A stretch of DNA of 64,000 bases from Candidatus Allofournierella merdavium (GTDB lineage Bacteria; Bacillota; Clostridia; Oscillospirales; Ruminococcaceae). The notes beneath the pieces were generated by a model that saw only the letters and a list, made by a program, of their open reading frames with translations, did not search any database and was not told the DNA's origin. The DNA is taken from contig DWYI01000033.1 of the NCBI GenBank assembly GCA_019118765.1, forward strand, positions 1-64,000, in the 5' to 3' direction. Within the stretch, counting starts at the first letter, position 1, and the number at the start of each line of letters is the position of its first letter. Below, one piece after another: positions 23,676-33,400 of the stretch. The translations under genes were made by a program, and so were the position numbers.

Positions 23676-26216
23676 TCAGCCGCCCAGCAGGCCGGACAGC
23701 GCCGAACTCTGGGAATTCATCTGGTTGATCAGCAGTTCCAGCTGGGTAAATTTGTTGGTGTAGTAATCCACCTGGTTGGACATCTTGTCCTGCCATTTGG
23801 TGATCTCCTCTTCCACGTCCTTCATCTGGTCCAGGATGGTGTTGTCCAGCGCGGCGGTGGGGGAGTACTTGGAACCGGCCTTCTCGATCAGGATGCCCTT
23901 CACGTCGCCGGTGGTGGAGGCATACCGGTCGGTGATGGACTTGATGGAGGCCATCAGGCCGTCGGTGGCGGCGCCGTTCTCCTTGGACTTGGTGAAAGCC
24001 TGCTGCACCTTGTCCGGGTCGCTCTCCAGCGCCTCGCGCAGGGTCTGCTCGTTCAGGGTGATGGTGGTCAGGCCGTCGGAATAGGCGGTCTCGATGCCGA
24101 TGGAGCGCAGGGTCACGCCGTCCGCGCCGCTGGAGGTGATGGCGTTGCGAAGATCATTATACAGCGAAGACAGGTCGCTGTCCATAAAGAGGATGCCGGT
24201 CTTGGCCTTCTCTTCGTAGTTTTCGATGGCGGAATCGGTCATGTCCGATTTGTCGTCATCGGTGAGCGGCTCGTACTTCGAACCGTCGGACTTCTGCAGC
24301 GGCATGTCGGAGTAGGCGCTCTTCACCGCCTTGATGACCTCGTTCAGGTCGTTCACCATCTTCTTGACGGCCTCCACGATGGTGTCCGCGTCGGTCTTGC
24401 TGGTGAAGGTCACGCTCTGGTCGGCGCCGAGATCCTTGACGGTGTCAACGGTGGTCTTCTCGTTGAAGGTGCCGTTCACGGTAACGCTCATGCCGTCCAG
24501 ATCGAAGGTGTTGGAGGCGCGGGTGAACTCCTTGGTCTGCCCGTTGATGGTGGCGATGAAAGTGGCGTCCGTGCCCTGGGTATAGTTCGCCCCGCTGGGA
24601 TCCGGCTTGCCGAACAGTTTCTCGCCCAGGCCGACGCCGCCGCCCTCGGGGGTGCCGATATCCACCCGCCCGCCGGAGCCGGTGTCCTTGGCGGTGAAGA
24701 CGAACTGGCCGGTGGTCTTGGAGTAACTCACGTTCACGCCGGCCTCGGTGTTGGCGTTGATGTTGTTGATGATGGTGTTCAGCTCGGTGTCGCGGGTGTA
24801 GGTGCCGATCTTCACGTCGTTGATCACCAGGTCGAAGCCCTGCAGCCGCTGGCCGTCCTGGCCCAGGCGGTAGCCGTCCTTGTCCACGGCGTTGCCTTCC
24901 GCGTCCACATACTTGCCGGGCACCACATTGCCGTTGGCGTCCTTCTTCTGGGAGACCTTGCCCACGGCCATCAGGTCATAGCCGCCCGCCAGTTCGTCGA
25001 ACTTGATGCCCAGCTCGCCCAGGGTCTTGGTGGTGTCCAGATAGGAAGTGATGCCCCCGCTGATGCCCAGCGCCTCACCCACGCCGTCATCGGCGCTGGT
25101 GACGGCCAGGTTGGAGCCGTCCGCCACGGCGAAGGTCAGCTTGCCCTCCCCGTCAAAGTCGGTGGTGACCTTGTCCTTGCCGAAGGCCTTGTCCAGTTCG
25201 ACCTGCAGGGCGTCGCGGAACGCCTTGTTGGTCTCGTTGGGGTCGGCGTTGGTGGTGATCTTGGGCAGTTCGATGGTCTTGCTCTTGCCGTCCAGCGAGA
25301 CGGTGATGCTCTTGCCGGCGAGGTAATCCGCCATGTGGACGTCTTCCACAAACGTGGTGCCCTGGAAACTGAAGGTGCCGGAGCCGCTGTCCACCACGCT
25401 GTCCAGATTGGAGATCATATCCTTCAGGCTGCCGGTGGCGCCCGCGATGGACACAGTGTTGCCGCCGCCGCTCTTGTCGTAGAACGACACGCGGTTGCCC
25501 ACGCTGTCCACGCTCACGCCGATCAGGCTGCCGGCGTCCACCATGGAGCCGCTGCTGGTGGAGATCTGCTGGTTGTTCAGCTTCTCCTCGATGGCGGCCT
25601 GCAGTTTGGCGGTGTCCAGCTGGCCGTTCTCGTCGGCAAAGCGCTCGGTGTCGGAGAAGTCGATGGTCACCTGGCGGTCGCCGTAGTTGATGGTCAGCGA
25701 GCCGGCCAGCTTGCTCAGCTGGAAGTCGCCGTTCAGATCCACCTTGCTGTTGCCGGTCACGTTGTAGCCGTCGGTGCTGTTGGGGTTGAGGTTGTTGCCG
25801 GAGACGGTGTAGCGGGTGGCGGTGGCCAGCTGCTTCACGGCGTTCAGCACCACGGTGCTGTTGGTCTTGCCGGAGGCGGACACCAGCGCGGCGTAGGCGC
25901 CGTTGGCGGTGGTTTTGACCGCGTTGTTGAAGAAGCTGGAACTCAGCAGGTTGGTATCGGAATAGACATAGGAGGCGTAGTTCCGGTCAAACTCCACCAG
26001 TTTGTCAGAAATGCTCTGGATGGCCTCCTGCTGCCACTGCAATTTTGTGTTTTTCTGCTGGAGCGACTGGATCTTCTGCTGGTAGCTCTGCACCACGCCG
26101 GAGATCAGCTGCTCGGTGTCCAGGCCGCTGGCCAGACCGGAAATGATGTTATAGGTGCGATTTCCGTAAATGCTGGACGAAGAGCTGGAGCCGCTCAGAC
26201 TGTTGATGGATGCCAT
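23676..26216 (-). CDS. fliD: Flagellar filament cap protein FliD (HAP2)
   Basis: This 846-residue FliD is longer than most (400-700). The N-terminal coiled segment NIISGLASGLDTEQLISGVV then QQKIQSLQQKNTKLQWQQEA is typical, as is the C-terminal WQDKMSNQVDYYTNKFTQLELLINQMN. The long middle (about 100-650) contains several Asp/Gly/Thr-rich beta repeats, likely extra surface domains on the cap that could bind host mucus or surfaces. It is the first gene of a seven-gene minus-strand operon with an excellent sigma-28 promoter. Confidence 0.95.
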   Translation of the reverse strand: MASINSLSGSSSSSSIYGNRTYNIISGLASGLDTEQLISGVVQSYQQKIQSLQQKNTKLQWQQEAIQSISDKLVEFDRNYASYVYSDTNLLSSSFFNNAVKTTANGAYAALVSASGKTNSTVVLNAVKQLATATRYTVSGNNLNPNSTDGYNVTGNSKVDLNGDFQLSKLAGSLTINYGDRQVTIDFSDTERFADENGQLDTAKLQAAIEEKLNNQQISTSSGSMVDAGSLIGVSVDSVGNRVSFYDKSGGGNTVSIAGATGSLKDMISNLDSVVDSGSGTFSFQGTTFVEDVHMADYLAGKSITVSLDGKSKTIELPKITTNADPNETNKAFRDALQVELDKAFGKDKVTTDFDGEGKLTFAVADGSNLAVTSADDGVGEALGISGGITSYLDTTKTLGELGIKFDELAGGYDLMAVGKVSQKKDANGNVVPGKYVDAEGNAVDKDGYRLGQDGQRLQGFDLVINDVKIGTYTRDTELNTIINNINANTEAGVNVSYSKTTGQFVFTAKDTGSGGRVDIGTPEGGGVGLGEKLFGKPDPSGANYTQGTDATFIATINGQTKEFTRASNTFDLDGMSVTVNGTFNEKTTVDTVKDLGADQSVTFTSKTDADTIVEAVKKMVNDLNEVIKAVKSAYSDMPLQKSDGSKYEPLTDDDKSDMTDSAIENYEEKAKTGILFMDSDLSSLYNDLRNAITSSGADGVTLRSIGIETAYSDGLTTITLNEQTLREALESDPDKVQQAFTKSKENGAATDGLMASIKSITDRYASTTGDVKGILIEKAGSKYSPTAALDNTILDQMKDVEEEITKWQDKMSNQVDYYTNKFTQLELLINQMNSQSSALSGLLGG

Positions 26217-26367
26217 GGATAATACACTCCCTTCTGTATCTTAAAAGAGAAACGGGGCCGGGCGCACAGGCCGCGGGCCGCGGCTTATTGACAAGGCCGG
26301 ACCTTTTGAGTAAAATGACCTCGAAACAATAGACTAATGAAAAGAAACCGATGTTCTCTCAGTATCT

Positions 26368-26394
26368 ATATCGTCCGCCGCAAGGGAAGATTTA
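26368..26394 (-). promoter_or_regulatory. Sigma-28 promoter of the fliD operon
   Basis: The minus strand has TAAA (26394-26391), exactly 15 bp, then GACGATAT (26375-26368). It is the best sigma-28 match in the window. The leader to fliD is about 145 nt. Confidence 0.8.
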
Positions 26395-26474
26395 AGTGTT
26401 TTTTGTAATTTTTTTGCGGCGTGCAGCAAGAGAGCCGCCCCCGGCAGGGCGGACAGTGAAAGGAAGGGGTAAAA

Positions 26475-27266
26475 ATGGCGGCTTCGGTGATCGCCATCAC
26501 CAATCAGAAAGGCGGCGTGGGCAAAACGACGACGGCGGCCGCGCTGCTGGCCAGCCTGCACCGGCGGGGCGCGCGGGTGCTGGGCGTCGACCTGGACCCG
26601 CAGGGCAGCCTGGGGTTCAGCCTGGGGCTGGACATCGAGCGATGCCTGACGGTGTACGAGGTGTTCCGGGGCGAGGTGGAGCCGCAGCAGGCCATCGCCC
26701 ACACCGATTCCAGCGACATCCTGCCTTCCAACATCCTGCTGTCGGGCGCGGAGCTGGAGTTCAACCGCCCCGGCCGGGAGTTCCTGCTGAAGACCGCCCT
26801 GTCCAAGGTGGAACAGAACTATGACTATATCATCATCGACACGCCCCCGGCCCTGAACCTGCTCACGGTGAACGCCTATGTGGCGGCTCACAGCCTGATC
26901 ATCCCCATGGCGCCGGAGGTGCTCAGCCTGCTGGGGGTGTCCCAGATCAAGGAGACCATCGAGGGCGTGCGGGAGTATTACAACCCGGGCCTGCAGGTGC
27001 TGGGCATCCTGCTCAACCGCTTCAGCGCCCGCTTCAACCTGAACCGGGAGGTGCTGGAAATGGCCTCCCAGATCGCCGCCCAGCTGGACACGGTGGTGTT
27101 TGAGACCAAGATCCGCACCAGCGTGACGGCGGCGGAGGCGCCCGCCCACGGGCAGAGCGTGGTGGACTATGCCCCGTCCTCCAACCCCGCGCGGGACTTT
27201 GAGGCCCTTTGCGACCAGGTGGCGGGCGCCCGCTTCCCCCGTGACGGGAAAGGAGGCGCGCGCTGA
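26475..27266 (+). CDS. ParA/Soj-type ATPase next to flagellin
   Basis: This 263-residue ParA-family ATPase has the deviant Walker A KGGVGKTTTAA at 12-22 with both lysines, VDLDPQGSLGFSLG at 40-53 and Walker B-region YIIIDTPPALNLL near 117-129. It lacks an N-terminal DNA-binding domain. It is not the FlhG/MinD type, because no C-terminal amphipathic helix is seen. ParA ATPases form gradients that position plasmids, chromosomes, chemoreceptor arrays or flagella. No parB or centromere-like repeat is visible. The downstream ComFB-linker gene overlaps its stop (TGATG), so that protein is the likely partner. Confidence 0.9.
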   Translation: MAASVIAITNQKGGVGKTTTAAALLASLHRRGARVLGVDLDPQGSLGFSLGLDIERCLTVYEVFRGEVEPQQAIAHTDSSDILPSNILLSGAELEFNRPGREFLLKTALSKVEQNYDYIIIDTPPALNLLTVNAYVAAHSLIIPMAPEVLSLLGVSQIKETIEGVREYYNPGLQVLGILLNRFSARFNLNREVLEMASQIAAQLDTVVFETKIRTSVTAAEAPAHGQSVVDYAPSSNPARDFEALCDQVAGARFPRDGKGGAR

Positions 27267-28324
27267 TGTCTGGCAAAAACAAGAAGGGCGGCCGCAGCAG
27301 CAAGACCGACCATGTGCTGAGCCTGCTGGGCGGCGCCGCGCCCGCGGCCCGGGAGGAGACGCCCGGCCCCGCCGTTCAGCCGGCTCCCGCCGCGCAGCCG
27401 GCGGGCGGGGCGAAGCAGCCGGCCCCCGGGAAAGAACAGCCGGCCTCCGGGAAAGAACAGCCGGCGGCTGCCGCAAAGCAGCCGGCCGCGGCGGCCGACA
27501 CGCAGGCTCCCGAACCGGCAAAGCAGCCCGCCCGGCGGGAGGGGGAGCACTTGATCGCGCCCATCCTGCGGGTGGAAAAGAACAACAGCGACGCGCTGTC
27601 CCGCACCATTCGGGACGCGCTGGCCGACTCGCTGGCTGAGAGCCTGGGGGAGGCAGCCCCGGCCCCCGCGCCGGCGGAAGCACCCGCCCCGGGGGAGGCA
27701 GCCCCGGCCCCCGCGCCGGCGGAAGCACCCGCCCCGGAGGAGGCAGCCCCGGCCCCCGCGCCGGCGGAAGCACCCGCCCCGGAGGAGGCGGCCCCGGCCC
27801 CCGCGTCGGCGGAAGAGCCCGTCCCGGAGGAGGTAGCCCCGGCCGCTGTGCCGGCGGAAGAACCCGCCCCGGAGGAGGCGGCCCCGGCCGCCGCGCCAGC
27901 GGAAGAGACCGCCCCGGAGGAGACGGCCCCGGCCCCTGCGCCGGCGGAAGAGCCGGCCCCCGAGACGGAGGAGCCGGCCTCTACACCGGAGCCTGCGGCC
28001 GATGAGCCGGCCCCCGAAACGCCCTTCGCCCCCCGCGAGACCCGCCTGCCGGACGGCGCTGTCTGCCTGAACCTGATGGAACTGCTGGTGGACGAGCGGC
28101 TGGAGCGGTATGTGCGGATGTTCGGGCTTTGCACCTGCCCCCGCTGCATGGCGGACGCCCGCGCCCTGGCGCTGACCCGGCTGCCGGCCAAGTATGTGGT
28201 GCTCTCCGGCTCGGCGGCCACCCCCATGACCAGCCTCTACCGGGCAAAGTACGAATCCATGGTGGTGGCGCAGGTCATCCAGGCGTGCAAAACGGTGATG
28301 GAATCGCCCCGACACACGCTGTGA
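27266..28324 (+). CDS. Repeat-linker protein with C-terminal ComFB domain, probable ParA partner
   Basis: This 352-residue protein has three parts. Residues 1-25 are a short basic peptide (KNKKGGRSSKTDHVLSLLGG) resembling ParA-stimulating tails of ParB-like partners. Residues 26-255 form an Ala/Pro/Glu linker that includes seven 15-residue repeats. Residues 260-352 match the ComFB family (LMELLVDERLERY, CTCPRCMADARALALTRLPAKYVV, LYRAKYESMVVAQVIQAC), including the CTCPRC metal-binding-like pair. ComFB proteins are reported to bind cyclic dinucleotides in some bacteria. Translational coupling to the ParA gene implies a joint role. It ends at a strong terminator before fliC. Confidence 0.85.
   Translation: MSGKNKKGGRSSKTDHVLSLLGGAAPAAREETPGPAVQPAPAAQPAGGAKQPAPGKEQPASGKEQPAAAAKQPAAAADTQAPEPAKQPARREGEHLIAPILRVEKNNSDALSRTIRDALADSLAESLGEAAPAPAPAEAPAPGEAAPAPAPAEAPAPEEAAPAPAPAEAPAPEEAAPAPASAEEPVPEEVAPAAVPAEEPAPEEAAPAAAPAEETAPEETAPAPAPAEEPAPETEEPASTPEPAADEPAPETPFAPRETRLPDGAVCLNLMELLVDERLERYVRMFGLCTCPRCMADARALALTRLPAKYVVLSGSAATPMTSLYRAKYESMVVAQVIQACKTVMESPRHTL
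27650..27964 (+). repeat. Seven tandem 45-bp repeats in the ComFB-linker gene
   Basis: Seven in-frame 45-bp units encode EAAPAPAPAEAPAPx-type 15-residue repeats. Units 1-3 are nearly identical in DNA; units 4-7 have diverged to Glu/Val-richer forms. The gradient suggests recent growth at the 5' side. Such a repeat can gain or lose copies by slippage, changing linker length between strains. Confidence 0.92.
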
Positions 28325-28341
28325 GCCCTTTTGAAAAACCT

Positions 28342-28378
28342 CCCTTCCCCCCGCTTTGGGGCGGAAGGGAATTTTTTT
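28342..28378 (+). terminator. Terminator of the parA-comFB unit
   Basis: CCCTTCC-CCCC-GCTTT-GGGG-C-GGAAGGG forms a stem with one bulged C, followed by a seven-T run and another T-run 5 nt on. It separates the ParA pair from fliC. Confidence 0.88.
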
Positions 28379-28401
28379 GAAATTTTTTTTGGGCGAGGGC
28401 T

Positions 28402-28428
28402 TAACTTTTGCCCCCAACGGGCCGACAT
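28402..28428 (+). promoter_or_regulatory. Sigma-28 promoter of fliC
   Basis: TAAC (28402-28405), 15 bp and GCCGACAT (28421-28428) differ from the consensus by one base in each element. It gives a leader of about 145 nt to the flagellin start. Confidence 0.72.
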
Positions 28429-28522
28429 ATGCAGTGAAGGGATTCAGAGCCGCGGCTTTGGTCCCCGACAATGCGCCCGGATGTTCCCGTAAAGGCCTGC
28501 GGGGGCAAAAGGGCCGGAAAAA

Positions 28523-28570
28523 ACGGCAGTGGGAAGGAACCCGCTGTCAGCGAACCATTTTTCAAGGAGG
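28523..28570 (+). promoter_or_regulatory. CsrA-binding leader of fliC (GGA hairpin plus SD site)
   Basis: A 9-bp stem GGCAGTGGG / CCCGCTGTC (28525-28533 and 28540-28548, with two G-U pairs) presents AAGGAA in a six-base loop, the ideal CsrA site. A second AAGGA (28564-28568) lies in the SD of fliC, 30 nt further on. The two-site layout matches the Bacillus flagellin leader bridged by a CsrA dimer. Confidence 0.7.
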
Positions 28571-28580
28571 AAAAATTGTT

Positions 28581-30221
28581 ATGCGTATTCAGAACAATAT
28601 CATGGCGATGAACGCCTACCGCAACTACACCAACAACACTTCCGCGCTGTCCAAGAACCTGGAGAAGCTGTCTTCCGGTTATAAGATCAACCGCGCCGGC
28701 GACGACGCTGCTGGCCTGGCCATCAGCGAGAAGATGCGCGCTCAGATCACCGGTCTGGAAGGCGCTCAGAAGAACGCCAAGGACGGCATCTCCCTGGTGC
28801 AGACCGCTGAGGGCGCTCTGACCGAAGTCCATGATATGCTGAACCGTATGTACTCTCTGGCTGAGCAGTCCGCCAACGGCACCTACGAGAACGAGACCGA
28901 CCGCGCCCAGCTGCAGAAGGAAGTCAGCAACCTGAAGGACGAGATCGACCGTATCGCCGAGAGCTCCAACTTCAACGGCATCAACCTGCTGGACGGTTCT
29001 CTGGCCGGCGGCGGCAATGTGTCTGGCGTGGGCCTGGTGGACACCACCGCGGTAGCGGCTGTGACCAAAACGGCTGATTTTACCGGCGCTATCGCTGACT
29101 TTGCGGATGGTGACAAGATCAGCTACACGGTGGCTTGGAAGACGGGCGACGGTCAGGAGTACTCCGCGACTGTTGAACTGACCTATGACGGGGCAAACAG
29201 GAAGCTGGTCGGGGCTGACGGCACCCAGTACGCTGTGGCTACCGACAAGCGGCCTGCGAAGGGCGAGATCCAGACCGCTGTTTTGGATGAACTGAAAAAG
29301 AACAGCACCCTCACATCCAGCTTTGATGTCCAGACGGCTGGAGACGCTCTTACGTTCACCAGCAAGACTGCCGGCACCGCCGGCGCCGCCATCACCGCCA
29401 TCGGTATGACCGTTCCCGCGAGTAAGATGGCAGCGGGCGCAGGCGCTATTGCCACGACGGGCAATACTGTGGCTGCCGATGCGATGCAGAAGCTGGATCT
29501 GAGCAAGACGACCGCCCTGACCGGCTCGGTGACTGCTGAGGATGCGGCCAAGGCCGTGTTTGAGATCGGCGGCAAAAAGTTTGTTTTTGCCCAGAACGGC
29601 GCCACTTCCGACACCTTGAAGAACGTTGCTTCCGATGTCACCGTTATCAAGCTGAATGGTACCTCTTACACGGCCGCCAATGACGCTGCCAATGTGGCCG
29701 CCGAGATTTCTCGTGTTACCGGCATGAAGTTTGAGGCCGCTGGTGCTGCTGGCCCCACCGGCTCCGGTATCCAACAGAACGATATCCTGTACAAGGGCAC
29801 CGACAAGCTGTCTACCAACAATGGTGGCTTGAGCCTGCAGATCGGCGACACCGGTGAGGACTTCAACCAGCTGACCGTGTCCGTGAAGGACTGCCACACC
29901 GCTGCCATCGGCATCGCCGATGTGGACATTGGCACTCAGGAGGGCGCCAAGGCCGCTCTGGCAACCATCAAGAACGCCATCAACTATGTGTCTGACGTCC
30001 GCGGCGGCCTGGGCGCTACCCAGAACCGTCTGGACCACACCATCAACAACCTGTCCGTGATGCAGGAGAACATCCAGGATGCCGAGTCCTCCATCCGCGA
30101 CACCGACATCGCCGAGGAAATGATGTCCTACACCAAGAACAACATCCTCATCCAGTCCGCTCAGGCCATGCTGGCCCAGGCCAACCAGGTGCCGCAGGGC
30201 GTGCTGCAGCTGATGCAGTAA
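28581..30221 (+). CDS. fliC: Flagellin
   Basis: This 546-residue flagellin has a conserved D0/D1 N-terminus ([39 protein letters not shown]) and C-terminus ([30 protein letters not shown] cut here, ending [11 protein letters not shown]). The variable D2/D3 middle spans about residues 150-430 and is rich in Thr, Ala, Asp and Lys, giving many Ser/Thr sites for glycosylation. The conserved ends use more T-ending codons (GCT, TCT, CGT) than neighbours, a mark of high expression. It has a sigma-28 promoter, a CsrA leader and a strong terminator. Likely glycan-modifying genes follow. Confidence 0.97.
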   Translation: MRIQNNIMAMNAYRNYTNNTSALSKNLEKLSSGYKINRAGDDAAGLAISEKMRAQITGLEGAQKNAKDGISLVQTAEGALTEVHDMLNRMYSLAEQSANGTYENETDRAQLQKEVSNLKDEIDRIAESSNFNGINLLDGSLAGGGNVSGVGLVDTTAVAAVTKTADFTGAIADFADGDKISYTVAWKTGDGQEYSATVELTYDGANRKLVGADGTQYAVATDKRPAKGEIQTAVLDELKKNSTLTSSFDVQTAGDALTFTSKTAGTAGAAITAIGMTVPASKMAAGAGAIATTGNTVAADAMQKLDLSKTTALTGSVTAEDAAKAVFEIGGKKFVFAQNGATSDTLKNVASDVTVIKLNGTSYTAANDAANVAAEISRVTGMKFEAAGAAGPTGSGIQQNDILYKGTDKLSTNNGGLSLQIGDTGEDFNQLTVSVKDCHTAAIGIADVDIGTQEGAKAALATIKNAINYVSDVRGGLGATQNRLDHTINNLSVMQENIQDAESSIRDTDIAEEMMSYTKNNILIQSAQAMLAQANQVPQGVLQLMQ

Positions 30222-30268
30222 GCTCTTTGCACCGCGGGAGGAAGTTCGTTCTTCTCCATCGGCAAAGA

Positions 30269-30302
30269 GGGGGCGCGCCCGTTGGGGCGCGCCCCTTTTT
30301 TT
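30269..30302 (+). terminator. Terminator of fliC
   Basis: The stem GGGGCGCGCC...GGCGCGCCCC with a short loop is followed by a run of seven T. Confidence 0.92.
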
Positions 30303-30364
30303 GTCGGCCCGGCGCGGTGCTTCAGCCTGTTTCCAGCGCTGGAGCCCCGCGCCGGGCCGACAAA
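30300..30364. repeat. Long inverted repeat between fliC and the glycosyltransferase gene
   Basis: Two perfect 18-nt arms (30300-30317 and 30347-30364; TTTGTCGGCCCGGCGCGG and its complement) are continued, after one mismatch, by eight more pairs around an 11-nt loop. It begins within the T-run of the fliC terminator but has no T-run of its own on the plus strand. It may stabilise the 3' end or act as a second block to read-through. Confidence 0.85.
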
Positions 30365-30407
30365 CCCATCCCGCCCGCACCGGGCGCACGAAAGGAATGA
30401 TCTTGTT

Positions 30408-33400
30408 ATGAGCCAGCCGATCCTGTCCATCGGCATCATCTTTAAAAACGACATCCGCTGCATCGAGCGGTGTTTAAGTTCCCTTGCGCCGCTGCGCAAG
30501 GCCCTGCCCTGTCAGCTGGTGATGGCGGACACCGGCTCCGCCGACGGCAGCCGGGCAGTGGCGGAACAGTACGCCGACGTGCTGTTCGATTTTCCCTGGG
30601 TGAACGACTTTGCCGCCGCCCGCAATGCCGTGCTGGACCGGTGCACCGGCGACTGGTGTCTCACGGTGGACACCGACGAGTGGCTGGACCCGGACATCGG
30701 GGAACTGGAGTCTTTTCTCAAGAGCGCCGAGCGGGAAAAGTTCGACGTGGGCAGCCTGATCCAGCGAAATTATTACGACAAGCAGCTGCGCGATTATGGG
30801 GACTTCTTCGCCATGCGGCTGGCGCAACGGCGCGGCGGCCAATTGCGCTATACGGGGGCCATTCATGAGGTGTTCTCCTTTCCGTATGAGGCGCGCCCAC
30901 AGCACATCGTGCTCTCCCGAACGATCCTTCATCACGACGGGTATGCGGAAATGACTCCTGGATATATGCGGGACAAACACCGGCGCAACATGGCGCTGCT
31001 GCGGAATGAACTGAAACGGACGCCGCAGGACCTGCGCATATTGGGCTACTGCATGGATTCCGCCGAAACGCCGGAAGAAAAGCTGGACTACGCCCGGCAG
31101 GCCTATACCATTCTGCGCGGCGCGCAGGGAGCGCCGCAGGTGGACCGCATCCTTGCCTACCAGAAGTGCATGAGGGTCTTTTACAACAACAAGAAGTTTG
31201 ACCGTGTGCGGGAATGCTACAACACCTGGAAGGCGTACAGCCCGGAATCGGCCCTGCTGCGGCTGGACGGCGAGACCCTGGCGGCCGCGGCGGCTTACTA
31301 TCAGGACGATTACCAGGCAACGATGGAGCACCTGGAAAACCGCCGGCAGGCGCTGGAGGAAATGGAAAGCCGCGCCGATCTGCGGCGGAGCGACCGGCTC
31401 TATGCCCAGTATGACACCACCGACCGGCGCTGGCGCAGCGATTTGCAGGCGGTCGCGTTCCACGCCCTTTGCGTTTTGCAGCGCTACGGCGAGGCGGATG
31501 AACTGCTTCGGGAGGCAAAACCCGGGGAACTGCGGACAAAGGACCGGGGCTTTGTGGTGATGGAACTGCTCAAACACCCGGAGCAGCTGCCGTCGGGGGC
31601 TGTTTTCCTGCGCCGCTGCTGGGAATTTTACCAGGATGAGGCGGCCTGGAAAGAAGCCGGCGAGGATTTCGACCGCCTGCAGGTGTTTGGAGATTTCATC
31701 TCGATGCTGCTGAACTATCTGGACCGCACCGGTCCGGAGGGTTGGGCCCTGCTGGCGGGCATGGGGGACACCGCCCCCGGCCGCAGCGCCCGCATTGTGC
31801 AGAGCAACGACGCTGAAACCATCGCCGGGGAGTGGGCACAGGTCACCGATTGGCGGCAGATGTTCCCCCAGGCCTACCTGCACACCCTGGAACTGCGGCT
31901 GCCCCTGCCGGAGAGCTTTTATCGGCAGAATGCCGAGCAGCTGGCGGCGCTGGCGGCGGAACTGGGAAAACGGGTGCTGCTGCCCCGCGCGGCGCTGGAC
32001 TGGCTGACCCACGTCGACCCGCCTGCCACCCCGGGCCAGCTTGCCTGGCAGCTGGACCTGGCCACCGCCGCCCTGCGCGCCCCCGGCTGGCACGAAGACG
32101 TTCCGGTGGGGCAGGGCCTCTGCGGCTGCTACGCGGCCCTTTCCGCCACCTGGCTGGACAATGTCTACAACCCGGAACTGCTCAACGCTGAGGATGTGGC
32201 CGTGCTGCCGGGGATGCACCGCTTTGCCTGGCAGCTGCGGCAGGCGCTGGCCGCATGGGAAAAGGGCGATGAACTGGGTTACGTTCGCGGCCTGGGCGCC
32301 GCGCTGGACGCCGCCCCCGCCATGAAGGAGACGGTGGATTTTCTGCTGGAGCACAAACCCAAAACCGCCGCCCAGCGCCAGCTGGAAGAATTGGCCGAAC
32401 AGGTGAAGGCGATCCTGTCCCGCTATGCGCCGGACGACCCGGCGGTGGCGGCGCTCAAGGCGAGCCCCGCATATCAAAAGGTCGCGCCCCTGCTGTGCCA
32501 GCAGGGGGCGTCTGAGGCTGCACCTCAGACGCCCAATGACACGCCGGCGCCCCCCGAGGCACTGGAGGAAGCGCTGGCCGGCAGCCGGCAGGAGATCGCC
32601 GCCTCGGCCTTGAAAAGTCTCGGCCGCTGGGGCGCGGGTGCCCAAAAAGTGCGGTTGGACTACTGGAAAAAGTTCCCGCTGTGGGGCAAGAACGAAGGGG
32701 AAGTGACAGCGAACCTCTCCGCCGCCCTTTCGGAACACGGGCGGGATTTCCGCTGGCTGTTCGGCCGCCTGGGGGACGAGCAGTCCCGCCGGGTGCTCAC
32801 GGCAGTGGTGCGCAACTGGCGATACTATGAGATGGAGCCGCTGGAGCGGGTGGCCGACAACGAAAACGACGATTACTTCGACCGGGCCCTCCTGCACTGC
32901 GATGAAAACGAGGTGGTGGCCGATCTGGGCGCTTATGTGGGCGATACCTTCCTCTCCTATGTGAAAAATTACGGCAGTATGGCCTACCGCCGCTATTACT
33001 GCTATGAGATCACGAAGGAGAGTTTTGATGTCCTGCGCAGGGTCACGGCGGCCTACCCCCGGGTGGTGCTGCGCCGCAAAGGGGCGGGGGCCGCGCCGGG
33101 CGTCATGAAGATGGAGACCGGGGCGGATGCTTCCGCCAACGGCCTCGCCGAAAACACGGGCGCGGCCGGGGCCGATACGGTGGACATCGTGCCGCTGGAT
33201 CAGGACATCACCGAGCCGCTCACCCTCATCAAAATGGACATCGAAGGGGCGGAACAGGCGGCGCTGCGCGGGTGCGCGCGACATATCCGGCAGGACCGGC
33301 CAAAGCTGGCCCTTTCGGTGTATCACAATTTTGAAGACCTGTGGAAACTGCCCCGCATGATCGACGAGATGGCGCCGGGCTATCGGTTCTATCTGCGCTA

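Noticed and set aside
26475..27266. FlhG or MinD assignment for the ParA-type gene
   Set aside because: It has the Soj-type sequence around Walker A, no C-terminal membrane-targeting helix, and is not placed after flhF.
27650..27964. CRISPR-like direct repeats
   Set aside because: The units are contiguous, in-frame and coding, with no spacers and no cas genes.
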